DNA of 64,000 nucleotides, from positions 91,866,160 to 91,930,159 of the forward strand of contig JAYGXS010000002.1 in NCBI GenBank assembly GCA_036362985.1, read 5' to 3'. Positions 36,001 through 51,000 of this stretch are shown here, piece by piece. The notes under the pieces were generated by a model that did no database searches, was not told the DNA's origin, and was given only the letters and a program-made list of their open reading frames with translations. The DNA is from Ligula intestinalis. Taxonomy: Eukaryota > Platyhelminthes > Cestoda > Diphyllobothriidea > Diphyllobothriidae. The translations under genes were made by a program, and so were the position numbers. How positions within the stretch are numbered: position 1 is the first letter of the stretch; each line of letters opens with the position of its first letter.

Positions 36001-39000
36001 CGCGGGAGCTTACCTAACAAGTTGGCTGAGTCAAGTGTGCGCATGTTGAGTGACTATCGTGCCAGCCACCTAAACTCTCCCTCATCTCCGGTCTTTTTGA
36101 CTTTACACCCGAAGCAGAGGTGGAAATGGCGAACGAGTGGGTAGATTCCCCGCGAGTCTGCTTTTATTCTTGTTTCATTCGCGGTAGTTCGCTGCGTTGC
36201 TTCAGCTTGCTGTAGCCTGCGTGTAGCTTGCCCAGCTTGCCTCTGTCTGCTTCCGTTTGCTTCAGCGTTCGCTGCGGCCTGTTGGAGCACGCGGCTGCCC
36301 ATCGTCAAAATCGACCGTGAAACTGTCGAGGATTCAGCTGATGTGCTCACAGTTCACTGTCGCGTTTGTTCTTTATTTCGCAACTCCACGACTTTTCGTC
36401 ATCTTGCGCAATCAAAAGTTAGTCATCTTTTACTTGAATACGGTATGCATAAATAGGAGACTGTGCGGTCTAAAAGAGGATGATATGGCGGAGCATCAAT
36501 ACTTGTTGTAATTGCTTGCGGTAAAAAACTAATTGCGAAGTTTATCGAACTATGCGAACTGGCCAGCATAGGTGAAGGCTGACGACAGCTGAAAATATCG
36601 TCTGCCTACTACAACCTCGCTATCGGTATCCTCTGAACGCAACCCGAAGTAATAATTAGCAAACCCCTCTTGTCAAAAGGTAAAATCTCGCATAATATTT
36701 ACCTACTACTTTGCTTTCTGAACTTGCATATATCATGGAAAAGTCGGCAGGCTAAGAAAAGAGCGAAAAAATGACATTGCGGAAAGAGACAATGGGGACT
36801 TGAATGATCTTTCTGGTTTTTCAGTCGTCATCAGCCAGCCATACCCAATTCCAGGTTTTCCAACCCTCGACGCTTGAACCCGCTGTAGAAAAGCGTCTTT
36901 GTCATACATCCTTCGTTCAGCGCCAACAAATATATCTCGACGCTTTAAAAATGAGTCTACCAGCTTATTAAGGGCCCGCCAGCATCTAAAATCCGAACTA
37001 GTATAGCATTTAAAAATATGGTGCTCGTAAACAGTTTTTTCCAAGAAGGCGGATTTTCTTCGACAACAAAAAATAAAACGGTGTCTTGTCAACGGTTCTA
37101 AGACACACCAAATTTACTGCAGCTTTCCGACATGGATGAGGTCACTTGAGTATTTGGTCAGCGGCGCCTTCCAGCAGTAGTCTAATTTAAAGTACTTTGT
37201 CTTTAAGGAAGTCAAGCTAAGCGAACGAACGTTTTCGATTAATTCATCATCAGGCAATACAGTAATATAAGGGAGGGTAGAGTTAACGAAAGTTTTAGGC
37301 AAACCAAGCAGTAGTAACAAGGGGGAGAGAGGTGTAAAAGGATCAAGGGGGGATCAAGGGGATCAGATTCCAGTCTTACTTGGGGACAGAGAAATGGGGG
37401 TGGGGGGAGAGGGGAAGGGGAAGGAGTCAGACAATTAGTTAATGTCATCCAGTGGTCCTCGTCTCGGATTTTGTTGGGTTGTGTGAAGGCGCAAGGTGTC
37501 AACATCTTGAGACTGAGTCGGGGACCTTTGGCTGCTTGATGCCGCTGTCTCATCATTGGTTCGCGGCGTAGTAGAGGCGTGAGGGCGGATGTTGAAAAGG
37601 CTTTTGGCCACGGGAGCCTTATGGACACTACAAATGCTTTCTGCGCACATAAAATTGGGTTTGTGAGGCGAATGGCGACTGCTTCTGCCGTCGCAAGTAT
37701 CCGCTGACGCAGGAACTTAGAGTGTTTAGCCGGAACTTTATAGACGACTCTAAATGCTTGGTTGACGTCTACCCGATGACCGCTGTCTACCAAGTGAGCC
37801 AGAATTGCGCTTGATATCGACTTAGTTTCGCCTCTGTTTAGCCACGCAGGGTGATGCTCTCGAATGCGCTTGGATAGACGTCTAGTCGTTCGACCAATGT
37901 ATTTTGCCCCACAGGAGCATGTAAAGTTGTAGATACACATTGATGTGGTCTGGAACGGCAGTCAATCCTTGCCTTCAAGGCGAAGAAGTGGAGTGCTTGA
38001 GAACAATAATCTTAACTTTGCTGCTGGATATGTACGCGCGATTGCAGCGTTCAGACGGAGCTGTAGAAGTTCGCTTGCTGGATCACCTTGAAAAGGCAAG
38101 GTAAAAAATATGGTTTTCTTCTCAGCCGTCAGTACCTCCAGTCTTGGTGGACGTTCCTCCATAAACTTATCGATGAACTTATCGGAGAACCCATTTTCTT
38201 GTAAGGTATTTTTAAGCAGTGCGAGTTCGTCCTCCTGTGTCTCTGGAGAACATATTCTCCTAGCTCGGTTCGTGAGGCAGCGTACTAGGCCTCGTTTCTG
38301 ACTTAGTGGCACAAAACTGTAGAAGTTAGTGTATTGCCCTGTCCAGGTCTTCTTACGAAACACACTTCTAATTATTGATCCATCAGATCTTCTACTAAGG
38401 AGGACGTCCAGAAAGGGGAGGCACTGTCTGTCCTCTTTTTACAAAGTGAAGGTTAACGTTGAGTGCACCTGATTCACTTTATCTAAGAATGTGTCAAGCT
38501 CAAGTCTTCCGTCTGCTATTATAAGTATATCATCCACATAGCGAGCATAGGCTGGAAGGTCTTTGCGTCCTTGCGTCCTCCTACAACGCAACAAAACCCG
38601 AGACGAGGACCACTGGATGACATTAACTAATTGTCTGACTCCTTCCCCTTCCCCTCTCCCCCCACCCCATTTCTCTGTCCCCAATTAACACTAGAATCTG
38701 ATCCCCTTGATCCCTTTATACCGCTCGCCCCCTCCTCTCCCCCTTTGTTTCTACTGATTGGTTTGCATAAAACTTTCGTTAACTCTACCCTCCCTTATAT
38801 TACTGTATTGCCTGATGATGAATTAATCGAAAACGTTCGTTCGCCTAACTTGACTTCCTTAATGCTTACATCGCTGTACTTTGTCTTCGTCTATACGGCT
38901 GCAGCCTGGAACAGCTTCAGTCCTCCTTTATTTCACATTGCTGAGTATCTGCTCCTGGTATCTTTCATGAGTCTGGAGTACTTTGATCGTTCGTGCGGTG

Positions 39001-42000
39001 GACCGCCTAATCGCATGTTTCGGTTGATAAATCTGGATGAGAGCCTAAGTCGAAGTCCTTTTCACTCGCCTCTGTCCGGTCTCAAGACAAAGTCAAGAAG
39101 TTTTAAACACGCATATACGGCAGGATTTATTAGCGTCAATAAATTTCGTGACAGCTTTTCAGCCGCATCTTGTCGCTGCAAGATGATGATAACGAAGAGT
39201 ACATGCAACCGTTTGAAATTTCGCAGAATGAACGAAATAACAGCAAGGGTCGTAGCTCTGTTTAAATAATGATCAGGTAACGGACACTGCACTAGTCAAC
39301 CTATGGGAAGGAAGGGGGTGGGGGGATTGAGGGTAAGTAAACGAAAATCACTTGGAGATTAAAACTAAGTAACCAATTACCAGGGTAATTGTAGGTTGAC
39401 CACGTGGTTAAGCTGCTTGCATAGGTCAGGTTTCTCTCGTCGTACATAGGCAGCTTCCAAGTAGCGCAAGGTTCAAATTGTTCGGGCCCGAACAAGTACT
39501 CGAAATGCTGTTTTGACGTCAACTGAATAACCGCTGTCAAGCAAATGTTAGGTAATAGAGGACCGTGGTACTCAGTCTTCTTGCTTGAATAGCCAGCTGG
39601 GCAAGTGTTCAGCGGCCCTGGCCGCCAGTCGCCTTTGCGTGCGCCTAATGTACTTGCATCCGCAAGTACATGTGAATTCGTACACACAATTTGAGATGGC
39701 GTGCAATGGCAAGGCATCCTTTACCCATTTTACGGGAATTCTTTTAGTCGGACTGAAGAAGACGAGTTTTGTTGCGTTGTAGGTCCTTTATATAGTACAG
39801 AGCAACCGTCACTTGATTGTATTTGACATGTCATCACCCATAAAGGGTAAGGATATAATGACGGGCTTTTTTGGAACTGAATGTTCCATAAATTTTGGTT
39901 CTAGGGAATTACTGTACTTACGAATAAAGCGTGCAGGATAGCCACAGTTAAGCAGGGCTGTTTTTATCTGGGAAAGCCCTGCGGGCAGGGTCTCACTAGA
40001 GAAAATTTTCCTTGCTCGTTGAAAGAGAGTATGTACAAGATTTCGCTTCCACTGAATTTGCACAAAACTCATGAAATGTAAATACTGCCCTTTCTACGTA
40101 TTTTTTTGTGAAAAAACGAGCGCGCTATTGAACTATTTTCCTCTGAGGAACTGTAGAAAGGATAGCTTGTTAGGCTGCCCTGTTTCCATTGTGAATTTCG
40201 GCATATTTGCATCCCAAGATATTAATTAAGAAAACAAGAATTTATTTGGGAAAATTTTCAATTTTATTGCGTACATTTTCGACATGGACTCACCGGTCGT
40301 CGTGTGTGAATTTTATTTTGAGTGTAGGTTATCCTTAAAATTGAGGAGGTCATCGGTGTTTTCCTTAGAATCCACAATCGCGAATATATCGTCAACATAT
40401 CGTCGATATAATTTGTCTTATTAAGTCTTGAGGACGCCTTTTCTTCAAGAGGACCCATAAATACATCTGCGAATGTGGACCCTGGTGGACTGCCCATTGC
40501 AATTCCGTCCAGAAGCCGAATCGAGCGCGCGCATGTGACGAGCGTAGCCTGAGCATGCATGTATGCTTGCCACAACATTATCCGCCATTTGCGACATAAG
40601 AAGATACAATGCGAGTTCCAAAAAGCAGTTCAAAGGAAGATGCGGCCACTGGAACAAGAGTTTTATTTTCCTGACGTTTCAGATTCCTGTGCACTTATTC
40701 GTTGCCTCAGCAATGAAAATCTGGCCTTGTGGTGGCCTGTCTGTTCCCCAAGGGGCGATTTGCTTTAGCCAAATTTAGTCTTAGCACCGAGTATGGATTG
40801 GGCAAATCGTTGTACTTGTTGATGGATTGGGAGCCCGTGAACCATGACTCAAGTCATTCTCGGCATACTCGATTGTCACCTCTTGCGAGAATTTCGGCCT
40901 CATCAAATTTGAATGTGTTGCCGGGTCTCGTCGAATGAGCCGCAACTTGATAATTGGCATCATTTCGCCGCACTGCTGCCGCGTGTTCGGCAATTCGCGT
41001 CTTGAGAAGTCTGCCAGTTTCTCCGACATAGTTGCTTTGTCCGCAACTGCACTAGATCCTGTAGACGACTCCAGATGTTTCTTGCCGTGGCAGTGCGGGA
41101 TGTTGGATTAGCTACTTGCGGCCATGGTAAATGCAGCGCCGCGACGAAGTTCTTTTGGGCGCACAGGACTGGTCGGCGTAGCCTGATGGCGGCCACTTCT
41201 GCCGTAGGCAACAGACACTGTCCAAGGAATTTTGAATAGCTTAATGGCACTTTTCAGAACACTCGGAAGGCCCCTTTTGCATCCACGCAATTGTCTGAGT
41301 CTACTATGTGCGCTAGAATCGAACTATGAATGCCCTTTATGAGCCCTTCTCTAACCATGCCGGAATGTGCTGTCTTACCAGTCCACTTAACTTGCATTTT
41401 CGCGAGATATTTTCCCTCATAATTTTTTAAGATCCGTTTCTGCTGCCGTGCGTTCATTTAACAACCGAAAGTCTTTTATCGGACTTCTATTGTTGAACAG
41501 CGAATAGCTTTTATGAGTGTTTCCGATCTTCAGCAAATGCTATTTAAAGGCGGACAACAACCTCCTGGTCACTGACTGAGACCTTTTATGTTAGTCAGGT
41601 GAACTCGTGGATCTTATTGGGGCTGGCAAATTTGCGCCAATTTATGTGCCGGTATAAGTTGGCTACATGCCCGCCTTCTTCGGTTTTCTCTGTGCTCGTT
41701 GGTAATGTGTTTTTACCAATAGTAGAAAATATTCGAGTCCCAGGAAGAAAAAGATGCGATCGCTGGAACAAGAGTTTTATTTGCCTGACGTTTCGGATTC
41801 TCTCGGAAATCCGTAGTCATAGGTGATGATAACAGGGTCATGGTCGTGCGCAGACGAGGTGGAAGACATGTACAGGCTGCACGGTATTTATAGTTCCTAG
41901 TGGTCATCCGCGTGTGTTTGACGAGGCCGAAATCCTCGCAAGAGATGACAACCGCGTGAGCCGCGAGTTGCTGAAGTCATGGTTCTCAGGCCCCCAGTCC

Positions 42001-45000
42001 ATCAACAAGCGCAACGATTTGGTGTTCCCATACAGTGTACTGAGTTTTCTGCTCAAGAGAGTCAGTCACGTGGGAAGGGCCGGACGCGACAACAACTCTG
42101 ACGACAGCGGGCATAATCGTCACGCAATTATCAGGCCCGCATTTGACACTAACATGGCAATTGTGGCAATTAGTGAGTTGAACGTGAAGTGTCTAGCCAG
42201 TACCGCATCAATTTAAATCCAAGCGGTGGCTACACAAGTGAACAGTTATCACACACACATGGATGACCACCAGGAACTATAAATGCCGTGCAGCCTATGT
42301 ATGTCTTCACCCCGTCTGCGCACGACCATGACCCTGTTATCATCACCTATGATTAAGGATTCCCGAGGGAATCCGAAACGTCAGGCAAATAAAACTCTTG
42401 TTCCAGTGATCGCATCTTCTTCTGAATCGTTTCTGTAGTAGAACGTCAAATCGCCTGTGTTTTCGGGGGCAGTATGTAACCGTAGGATAAACGCAAACTA
42501 CAGACCGACTACTCCTTATTTTATATGGATTATTATTGGGGTGATGGAGATATCTGAACCGATCCTAAACACGGAAACTTTCATGTTTCTACTTGGGCTC
42601 ACCCCGCTGTTTACTGTGAGCCAATTTATCTCTCGTTTTGTAGAGTCATAGAGCTGAACTTAAACTTCTAATTTTTGGCACCAGACAGTTGATCGTTCGT
42701 CACCTACGTGTTTTTTGTTATTGCCGTAGAGTGCAGTCAAACATATTGGCATCTGAATATGCCAGCGTGCAACATAGATAGGACTTATATATTTCCCATA
42801 AATTTCTTGTTCGCCTACGCCTTCTGTGCGCTCTGGTAAATAAGTGCGCCAGCTCTTGTGGGTTTTGTCCTATTATTTCCACATAAATGATGAACAGATT
42901 TCCTGTGCCATTGACCATTTGTCTCGTGGTGTCCCCTTTTGATGGAAAACGATTGCTCTATTGATGCAGTGTAGACGTAGTGTCGGCCTTCATTGCGCTC
43001 CCGACTGGTATCGTTGTCTGTACAGCTTTTTTCACGCGGTCACGCTGCGACCTAGTAGGGTGTCGCCCCCTACGACAACAGGGTGGGCCCTGGTCGCTCT
43101 AGAAAACAATTTTATGTGTCAGCATCCATTCCATCGGTGCTCGCCATTTAAATAAGCGTCATCAAAGCGACCTTTTTAGCCATCAAATGCCCTCGCTGGG
43201 TCCCCCTTTCGTATTCTGTTCCACAAATGTGACCCCGGAGTTCATGTTAATTGACATTATCGCCGGTTGTAAACACAATTGACCCTAACTGTGAGTCCGT
43301 TGCTCTCCCTCCCCCCCTCCCCTCATCCTGACATTCCCCTGTATTTTCACCTGTGGTAAATGTTAGGTGGGGGGGGATTTATTCTTGCGCGTTAGACTGT
43401 CCTGCGTTCTTTAACACCTTTACCCTTCACTGAGATCACAAAGCTACCAGACCGGTTTAACTAACTTGATCTCCAGGGGAGGGCCACCTGCCTAAGGTGG
43501 TCGGATGCCGGAGATCGCCTAAGAGAATCTACTTGGGAGAGAGGGTAAGGAGACCTGCATGTTGAACCATATATTAGGTTTTATATCTGCGTCCATTGAT
43601 GCTAGAGAAAAGGTTTGACCCTCTTTGATGTTCTGTAAACCCTCGAAGATTTCAGTCCTAACAAAAAGTTCTTGCATTTTTGGTGAAAGGTGGGCCTAAG
43701 CAAACTAAATGACTGTTGGAGCTCATCCGGCCTGTTTAATCACTTTAGCAAAGAACAGCATCATTGACAGTATAAAGCGGCGCTTAGACGAAAATCCCAA
43801 ACAACACGTGTTGGACATGCTCAAACTCTGTCTCAAAAACTATTGTCAATTTGATGACAAGTACTATCAGCAAGTAAAGGGCACCCCGATGAGCTCGCCA
43901 ATATCGGGACTAATTGCCGAATTAGTGTTACAGAAAATAGAAGAGGAGGGTTTTTCAGCCGCCAAACCAAAAATGTGACTCCACTACGTAGACCACACAT
44001 TCATCATCATAGAGACTTGCGACGTCGGACGGCTGCACCAGAGTCTAAATGGGCTCTTCTCAGAAATACAATTGACCCGTGAAGAGGCAACACGAGATAC
44101 TCTCCCATTCCTTGACGTGAGAAAACAAAGGCTCACGGATGGCCAACTAGCAACAAGCGTCTACCGAAAAGAATCCACTGCAGAAATCATCTTTAACAAA
44201 AGGAGTAACCACCCTGTGGCCCCTAAGAGAAGCTGTGTTTGTACTCTTTTCCAACGGGCCCACCGTTATTACATTAATTATGGTTTGCTCAAGAGGGAAC
44301 TAGCGTATTTGTACAAATTCTTCCGGGCCAACGGATATGCGACAAACTTTGTCAATAATTGCCTTAGACGTCGGGGTCAAGCACATAACCTCCCTCCCAA
44401 TGAAGATCTAATGCCACGGAAATTTTATTCTCTACCCTACATGAATGGAATATCTGAAACTATCACTCGGCAAATAAGTCGTTTCGGCATCTCCGTCGCC
44501 CACAAGTCCGCATCCTTACTGCGCGCGAACCTGTGTCGAGTAAAGGACCCCATACCCGTAGAACAACTAAGTAACGTCATTTGCCGCATCTCGTGCGCCG
44601 TTTGCCCTTTGTGTTTATACTGACCAAACAGGACGGTGTCTTGAGACTCGCATCAAGGAACATAAATCAGCCGTTTGCCGACGGGACCCCTTATCACTCG
44701 TATTTGCGCACTTCTTTGAGTGTGATCACCGCTTCAATTGGGATGGCACCAAGTCGCCATGGCTAATAGGAGGCAAGCGAGAGAATTCATCGAACCGGGA
44801 CACTTGAGCCCGGCTAGTATTAACAGACGTACAGAGGTTGATTCACACTACACTGGTTTTTGCGTCTGGTCGAATAACCTGCACCCAACATGAAACAACA
44901 TCAGGCTGCCCGTGCTCGGTCAAGTAGAATTTCATTGACTATGAATACCCCCTCCCCCGAACCTGTGGCCCACAGTCCAAACGTTAACATCTCCCTCTCC

Positions 45001-48000
45001 TCACCAGGACAACCTATCGCAGCGGGAGTCACGTCACCATGACCCTCCTGCTCAATCCCACCCCGTTCGTTGTAACCTCTGCCCCAAAAACCTTTAGTGC
45101 GACATTTCCAGCCCTCGATTTTCATTTAATTTGACGACCAACGAGTGATACCTGTTCGAAAATTCACGATTGTAACTTAATTTTCCGAAGATCTTTCTTT
45201 TCAACAGCATCATACTCTAATAGGACGAAGTATAGCAGTTTACGTTGATTGCTGCTGCAGACTGGATGAAGGCTTCATAAACAGTGCTTATCGTGTCGTG
45301 GAACCCTAAGATTCTCATCTTCTTGATGTTGTAACTTACCATGAGTACTAGCTAAAAGGCACAGGCACGTGTTTCGCCCGGTATTCTGCTGCTGCTTGAA
45401 GCAACCGCTAGGGGTCCGGCTCATAAGTGGGTGCCTCAGCTCTGCTTGTCTGCTTTCTGCTTTTGAAGGTTCAGCTTTTTGATTTCCTGAGAAAAATACT
45501 TTCTGTTCGCGATGACACCAGCACCAAATTTACGGGCCCCTACCTCCTGGTAAATATGTGCTCAGTGTAAATGCAAGGTAATTTGCTGCCTTCGTTAACA
45601 TCCGCATCCTACCTTGAATACATTAAGATAGTGTTGTATATTGGGGCAGGGATTGAAGACCTCGACAGTCTTCGTTAGCTCCTTACACGATGCCATCGCT
45701 CTGTTATAACCAGCGACGAGGACAGTTAGCTTGTTACAGGTGCATCGGAACAGGAAGTTACATTCAATGAGAGGAGTGTGCTTTGATTTCGGACAGCTAT
45801 ATCGACTAATGAGTCCCAAGCACATCTTTAATTATGAAACCTGTACTGGTAATGCAATCACGATGGAAATTATCGTGTCTGGCATCGGTTGGCGTTATCT
45901 GCATTCGTTTTAGTTTTGCCCGGGGTCATCAGTTACGGTTTAGTTATTTTTTCGGCGATTGAGCAACTTTTTTTAAAACCGAAAGCTACCCTTTCTTTGT
46001 GTATAAAACTTAAAGAACACATAAGTTGCTATCAAACAAGTACAGGAAATAATTTTTCCGTGCATGTTTTCCATAAAATATATTTGAATTTATAAAGACG
46101 ATCAAAATAAGTGATAAAAAGGCATAATACTTAAGTAGCCAGTTTGTGCGATGGATACGTTTTGCTAGTGGTCAGAACGAAGCTCGTTAAAAAGCCCGCA
46201 TCCTATCATAACTGAAATGACTTCAGAATAGACTACAAGATAGTCAGTATCACACCTTGAGTCAATGCCGATTGGTGAAAGACTATCAATCTTTCAAATA
46301 TCTCGACATGTTGCGTGATCTTCGGCGACTACTGTAGACCTGTATTTAAATGCATGGGCAGATGAAAACTTACCTTATCAACTAAAAATCTGAAAGTGTG
46401 ACACATTTAATGCCGGCGACCGCATTCCTTGGGTTTAAGCGTCTGCAAAACACATGCACTACTAAATATTGTTGCTAGTTATATTTGCATGACGACTAGT
46501 TCTCAACCTGAGTTTGATGCCAAATATCATGGAGACAGTCAAGCGTTTCCGTCTTCAGCATTTGTTTGAAGGGGGGCACGTCAGGGGATCAGCGAGCTCG
46601 ATGTACACCTCTGATCTTTACTGTGGATCACTTCCGTGTTCAGTAATTATCTCGAACACTGTGTTTTATCTTCAGAAGGCTTCCTCGCCAAACATCGGTA
46701 CCATTCTGAAACATTCTTTCAATCTAACTCTTAGAAGGCTGAATCTTATTGCACATCCGCGTTACTTTGCATTATTCAGTGCGGCCAGTGCACAAACAAA
46801 TAACATCACCCTAATTGTTCGTTTTCATACAGAATTGACTATATTTTTTGCCCTCCTTTTTTACTGCAGTTCTTGTAGTGGACCCGTAGAATCCGACAGC
46901 ACTCCTGATATTATCGGCAAGCTCATGGGTAAGTGTCAGTGCATTTCTTATATTTTATTTCGTTTGTGCGCCTTAATTGATGGAAGGTAGTAGCAACAAA
47001 ATCAGAATCGCCCCCCATCTGGGTGCTCCTATTCTTCGTCGATTTCCGCTTGCCCTGATGCCAATGGCATTTTTCTGCGATCTGCTATATATTTGTAATC
47101 ACCTTCGTCTTTTTGGTAGTCGACTCAGTTATACACTGGCCTACGTCCCTTTTTGTCCGTAGAAACTACGACTCTTGACCTGTCCTCGGCCATCCTGTAT
47201 TTTCTGATGTCTCGTCTAATTCATTTTACAGTTAGTCTTCAAATTATTTCTCTTGCTCCAAACCTACACCATCGTAGGTGCTCACAGTTCCTTGCACAAC
47301 GAGTCAGTGTCTGGCCTTTTTAACAACAATCGACAGTCATCACCGAAGACTAGTTCTTATAATCTGGGAATGTCGGCTTTCCCGGTTGTGTGGACCACCT
47401 TATCTCTTCTGTCCGGTTTTCGTCTTGCTTTACACACGGGCTTTATTCTTCATCATTCGTGCTTTATCAGGCATTGATAGAGTGATATTTTACATGCCAA
47501 TGGTCCCTAGTTTTATTCGGACCATTCTTCCTCGAAAACTGCCTTTAGCCTCTACACATTTGATCGAAGAAGACGCCGCGCTCCACGAGGATCCGCCAGA
47601 TGATCCAGCGAATGTTTCTGTTTTTGAGCAACTTTGTGAGCTCTTTCCAGGCTCAGACAGAGCAACGCTTCGTGAAATCGCCGATGCGACGGGCGGCGAT
47701 CTGGAGTGGGCCGCGGGTTTGGCACTCGAAGCCGGCCAATCCAGTGCAGGGACACAATTGGTCTCAACTGAACAGACAGAAGAGTTGTGTCAGGCCATCG
47801 CCCGTCCTTCTGCTCCAGCCAAGTTTCCAGAGGAGACCACAAGAGGTCCAGCAGACCCATCTTCTGTCGACGCCCTTCCATTTCAGAAGACCGAAGGGCC
47901 AATGCTGTCTGTTCAGGACTCCTACATGAAGCTTGGTACTGCTTTCGAGGGCATTGAAGAGTCAGAAAACGACAAGTTGACGTACGAGGGTAATGAGGAG

Positions 48001-51000
48001 CAGGAGGATGCAGACGAGGGGGTTTTTAGTGCCGGTCATGATAATGTTGCTCAGGAATCAGTTGCTGACTACGATCCACCCTCTCTCAGAATCACACGAG
48101 AATTCGTGAGGCATGCATTTCATCGATATGCTGCTACTATGGACTCGCCGAAAATTGATCTTGGTACGAGTTTTTCATTAAGTTATTACTTACATCTATT
48201 TTTCTACTAGCCTGAGACCTTTTCTATTGCAGTTTTTGACCGTGACCCAGAGTTGCGAGTGCGTAGAAAGTGCGTCAAACCAGCAAACCAGCAAACCTAG
48301 ATCTCCGGCATCGTCACTTTCGTTGCTCAGTACCACCCTTCCCTGGGTTGCATCATAATGACACTTTCTAGTGCTCTGCTTCATGTCAGTGTGTTGTTGC
48401 ATGATATGTAAGCTAACCCCCATTTTGTGTCCTTTGTTATTTTCTGTTGCACATCAGTATCAGTATATTGAGGGATGTATAGGTAAATTACCGTTGAGTG
48501 CCCTATTTGTACATATGTGTAGTGGTAGCAGGAAAATTGTATCTCAGACTGTTGGCGAGGCCAGTTGTCCTGAGTCATGAGGTGGAAAAATAGGAGCAGA
48601 CAGTGAAAAAACTCCTAAGGGATTTTTAGGCGAAAAACTGTTGCTCTTGTGGGGAGGGAATGTGTGCGGTTTAGGAGAAACAAGAGAAAAAACGCAAAAG
48701 TGAAGATCTTTCTTAAACGCAGAAACGGTGGAATACAGTCCACTTTTCTAGGTGAACTGCCGCCTTAAAAAGGGGAGACAGTGTAGCTGTTTTTAATCCT
48801 CGTTTTTCTGGTGACGTTTCTTTTTGCTTCTCACCTTTGTCTTCGATTGACCCATTGTGAAAATTTTGCGGCCTCTGTGGTAGTCGCAGCCAACAATCTA
48901 CCGTTGAGCTACTAGGCTAACCGTGCGCCGTGAACTTAATCGCTCTTGAGTCGATTTGCCTGCCCGCAATTGGGCCAATCGAATTATTGAATTCCGTCAA
49001 ACAATCAAGGTTAGCCTATTAGTCCATTCGATGGATCCAATATGATTACTTCGGAAATACTGCCTGACAGTCAGCTTGCTGCGTCCGTATTGGTGGATTC
49101 CATGCGTGCAGTAAAGCTGAACAAGCAGATTGACCCGAGTGTGATTAACTTCACGGCGCACGATGAGCCTCGGAGCTCAATGTTAGGGGGTAGCTGCGCA
49201 AAAGCCTTCCCCTGCGGTGTGTGGGCACGACTCCCACCAAGGCCGTAAATTTTTCACGATTCGATCAGTCGAATTATTGATATCTGCGAAACCCCTAATC
49301 ACCCCCTAATAAATCAATCCAGTCTCCAGAAGACTAGGTTGGCGAGTGTACATGCACTTTCGGTAAACTCTCTTCAGGTCAATACATTTATATGGGATGG
49401 TAGAATTTAAACAAGCGATCAATAATGTTTGCCTTTTCTTACAAGCCAGAGCCAACCAGAGCGCGGATGCGTGCATACATGTTATCGTAAAGCTATGTAG
49501 ACTCCTTAAAGTGTCGCTGTGCGCGCCTTTTTGTGTGTCGTTATGCTGCTTGCTCACCGTCAATGCCCTAACTCGCTAACGAGAGACATATTTGCACAGC
49601 TAAAGAGAATTCTCTTCAAAAATAGCAAACACAACCTTTATGAATCCTGTTCGCAAAATGTTTGCGTGCAGTAGCGATTGCTGCCGATGTCATCTCCTCG
49701 CCAAAAGGGTTGCGCCGCTCTTGTATTAAACCACAACTAGTGCCAGATGGTTTCATAACCTGTGCTGGTCCAGCTTCCGTATCTACTTTGCGATAACCGG
49801 GGGTCAATTCGCGGTGGCAGCTACATTCACAACCATCTGCAGTCATCGTGACTCCTTTTTGTCCGTATGCTGCTTGGAAGATCGTGTAAACGAGAGAATG
49901 AAGGCTCTTATCGGCGGATAATAGGTAATGTTTACCATAAGCCGCAATTATAAGCAGATATTTGAAGCAAACGACAGCGGTAGAATTTATTTGCACAAGT
50001 ATATTTCAAGAGAGCTTTTCAACCGCTTCCACTCTTCGCGTGTATAACGAAGCAATGGGAGAGCAAATCACTTTGAATTTTCACAGAATCGATAGTAGGA
50101 AGGTCAATTTTAACGTGGTGCATGGTCAAGAGTAATGCCGACTTTAAACTTGGAAAGAAAAGTAGGTAGAGGAATTAACAAGAATAAAAATGTGGTATGT
50201 ATTTACCAGGGCAATTGAACATTAAGCAAATGGTCTAATTGCTTGCATAGTTCGGGTTTCTTCCGCCGTATGTAGGATGCTTCCATGCAACGCACGGTCA
50301 GGTTTGTTCGTGCTCGAACAAGGACCCGAAAATATGTAATGATATCAACAAAATGACCACTGTCTACCAAGTGTTTTGTAGAAGAAGAGCGTGGCACTTC
50401 GTTTTCTTGTTTAAAAAGCCAAACAGGCCAATGTTCCTCAGTCCTGGTCACCAATTGCCTTAGTGTACGGCCAACGTACTTGCATCTGCAAGTGCAGGTG
50501 AATTTATAGGTACAGTTTGGGGAGGCGTGCAAAAGCAAGGTCTCCTTTGACCGGTTAACGGGAAGGCTTTCAGTTTGAAGATTCTATAAGGCGCACTGTT
50601 TTCCACAAGACTGCCTGGAAAGGCTAATAGCTATATTTTACCAGCTTCGCGCCTACACAGTGGAAACGAACTTTGGTACTTTCACTTTTACGGAGAGCCA
50701 GGAATACCTTCTCTAGTAAGACCCTACCAGCAGAGATTGCCTGTATAACAGAGGCCATACTAAAGCCTGCCTGCCCCCTAAGTTTCATTCAAAATTACAG
50801 CGGCCCCTTACGGCCGAAATCTACGGACTAGTCGGTTCCGAAAAAGCCCGTTTTTATATCTTTACCCTTTATGGGAAACAACATCTCAAACATAATTAAG
50901 CGAAGACTACGTTGTTCCAGGCGGAGAACGTACTATGTAGCCGAACTTCTGTTCTCCACTCCAAATGCAAGCCTTCCAGTTAAAAGGTCAGATGAAACCT

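Noticed and set aside
47278..47548. N-terminal extension of the CUE exon
   Set aside because: Upstream of the acceptor at 47,548 the frame has no similarity, and the phase from exon 6 fits the acceptor exactly.
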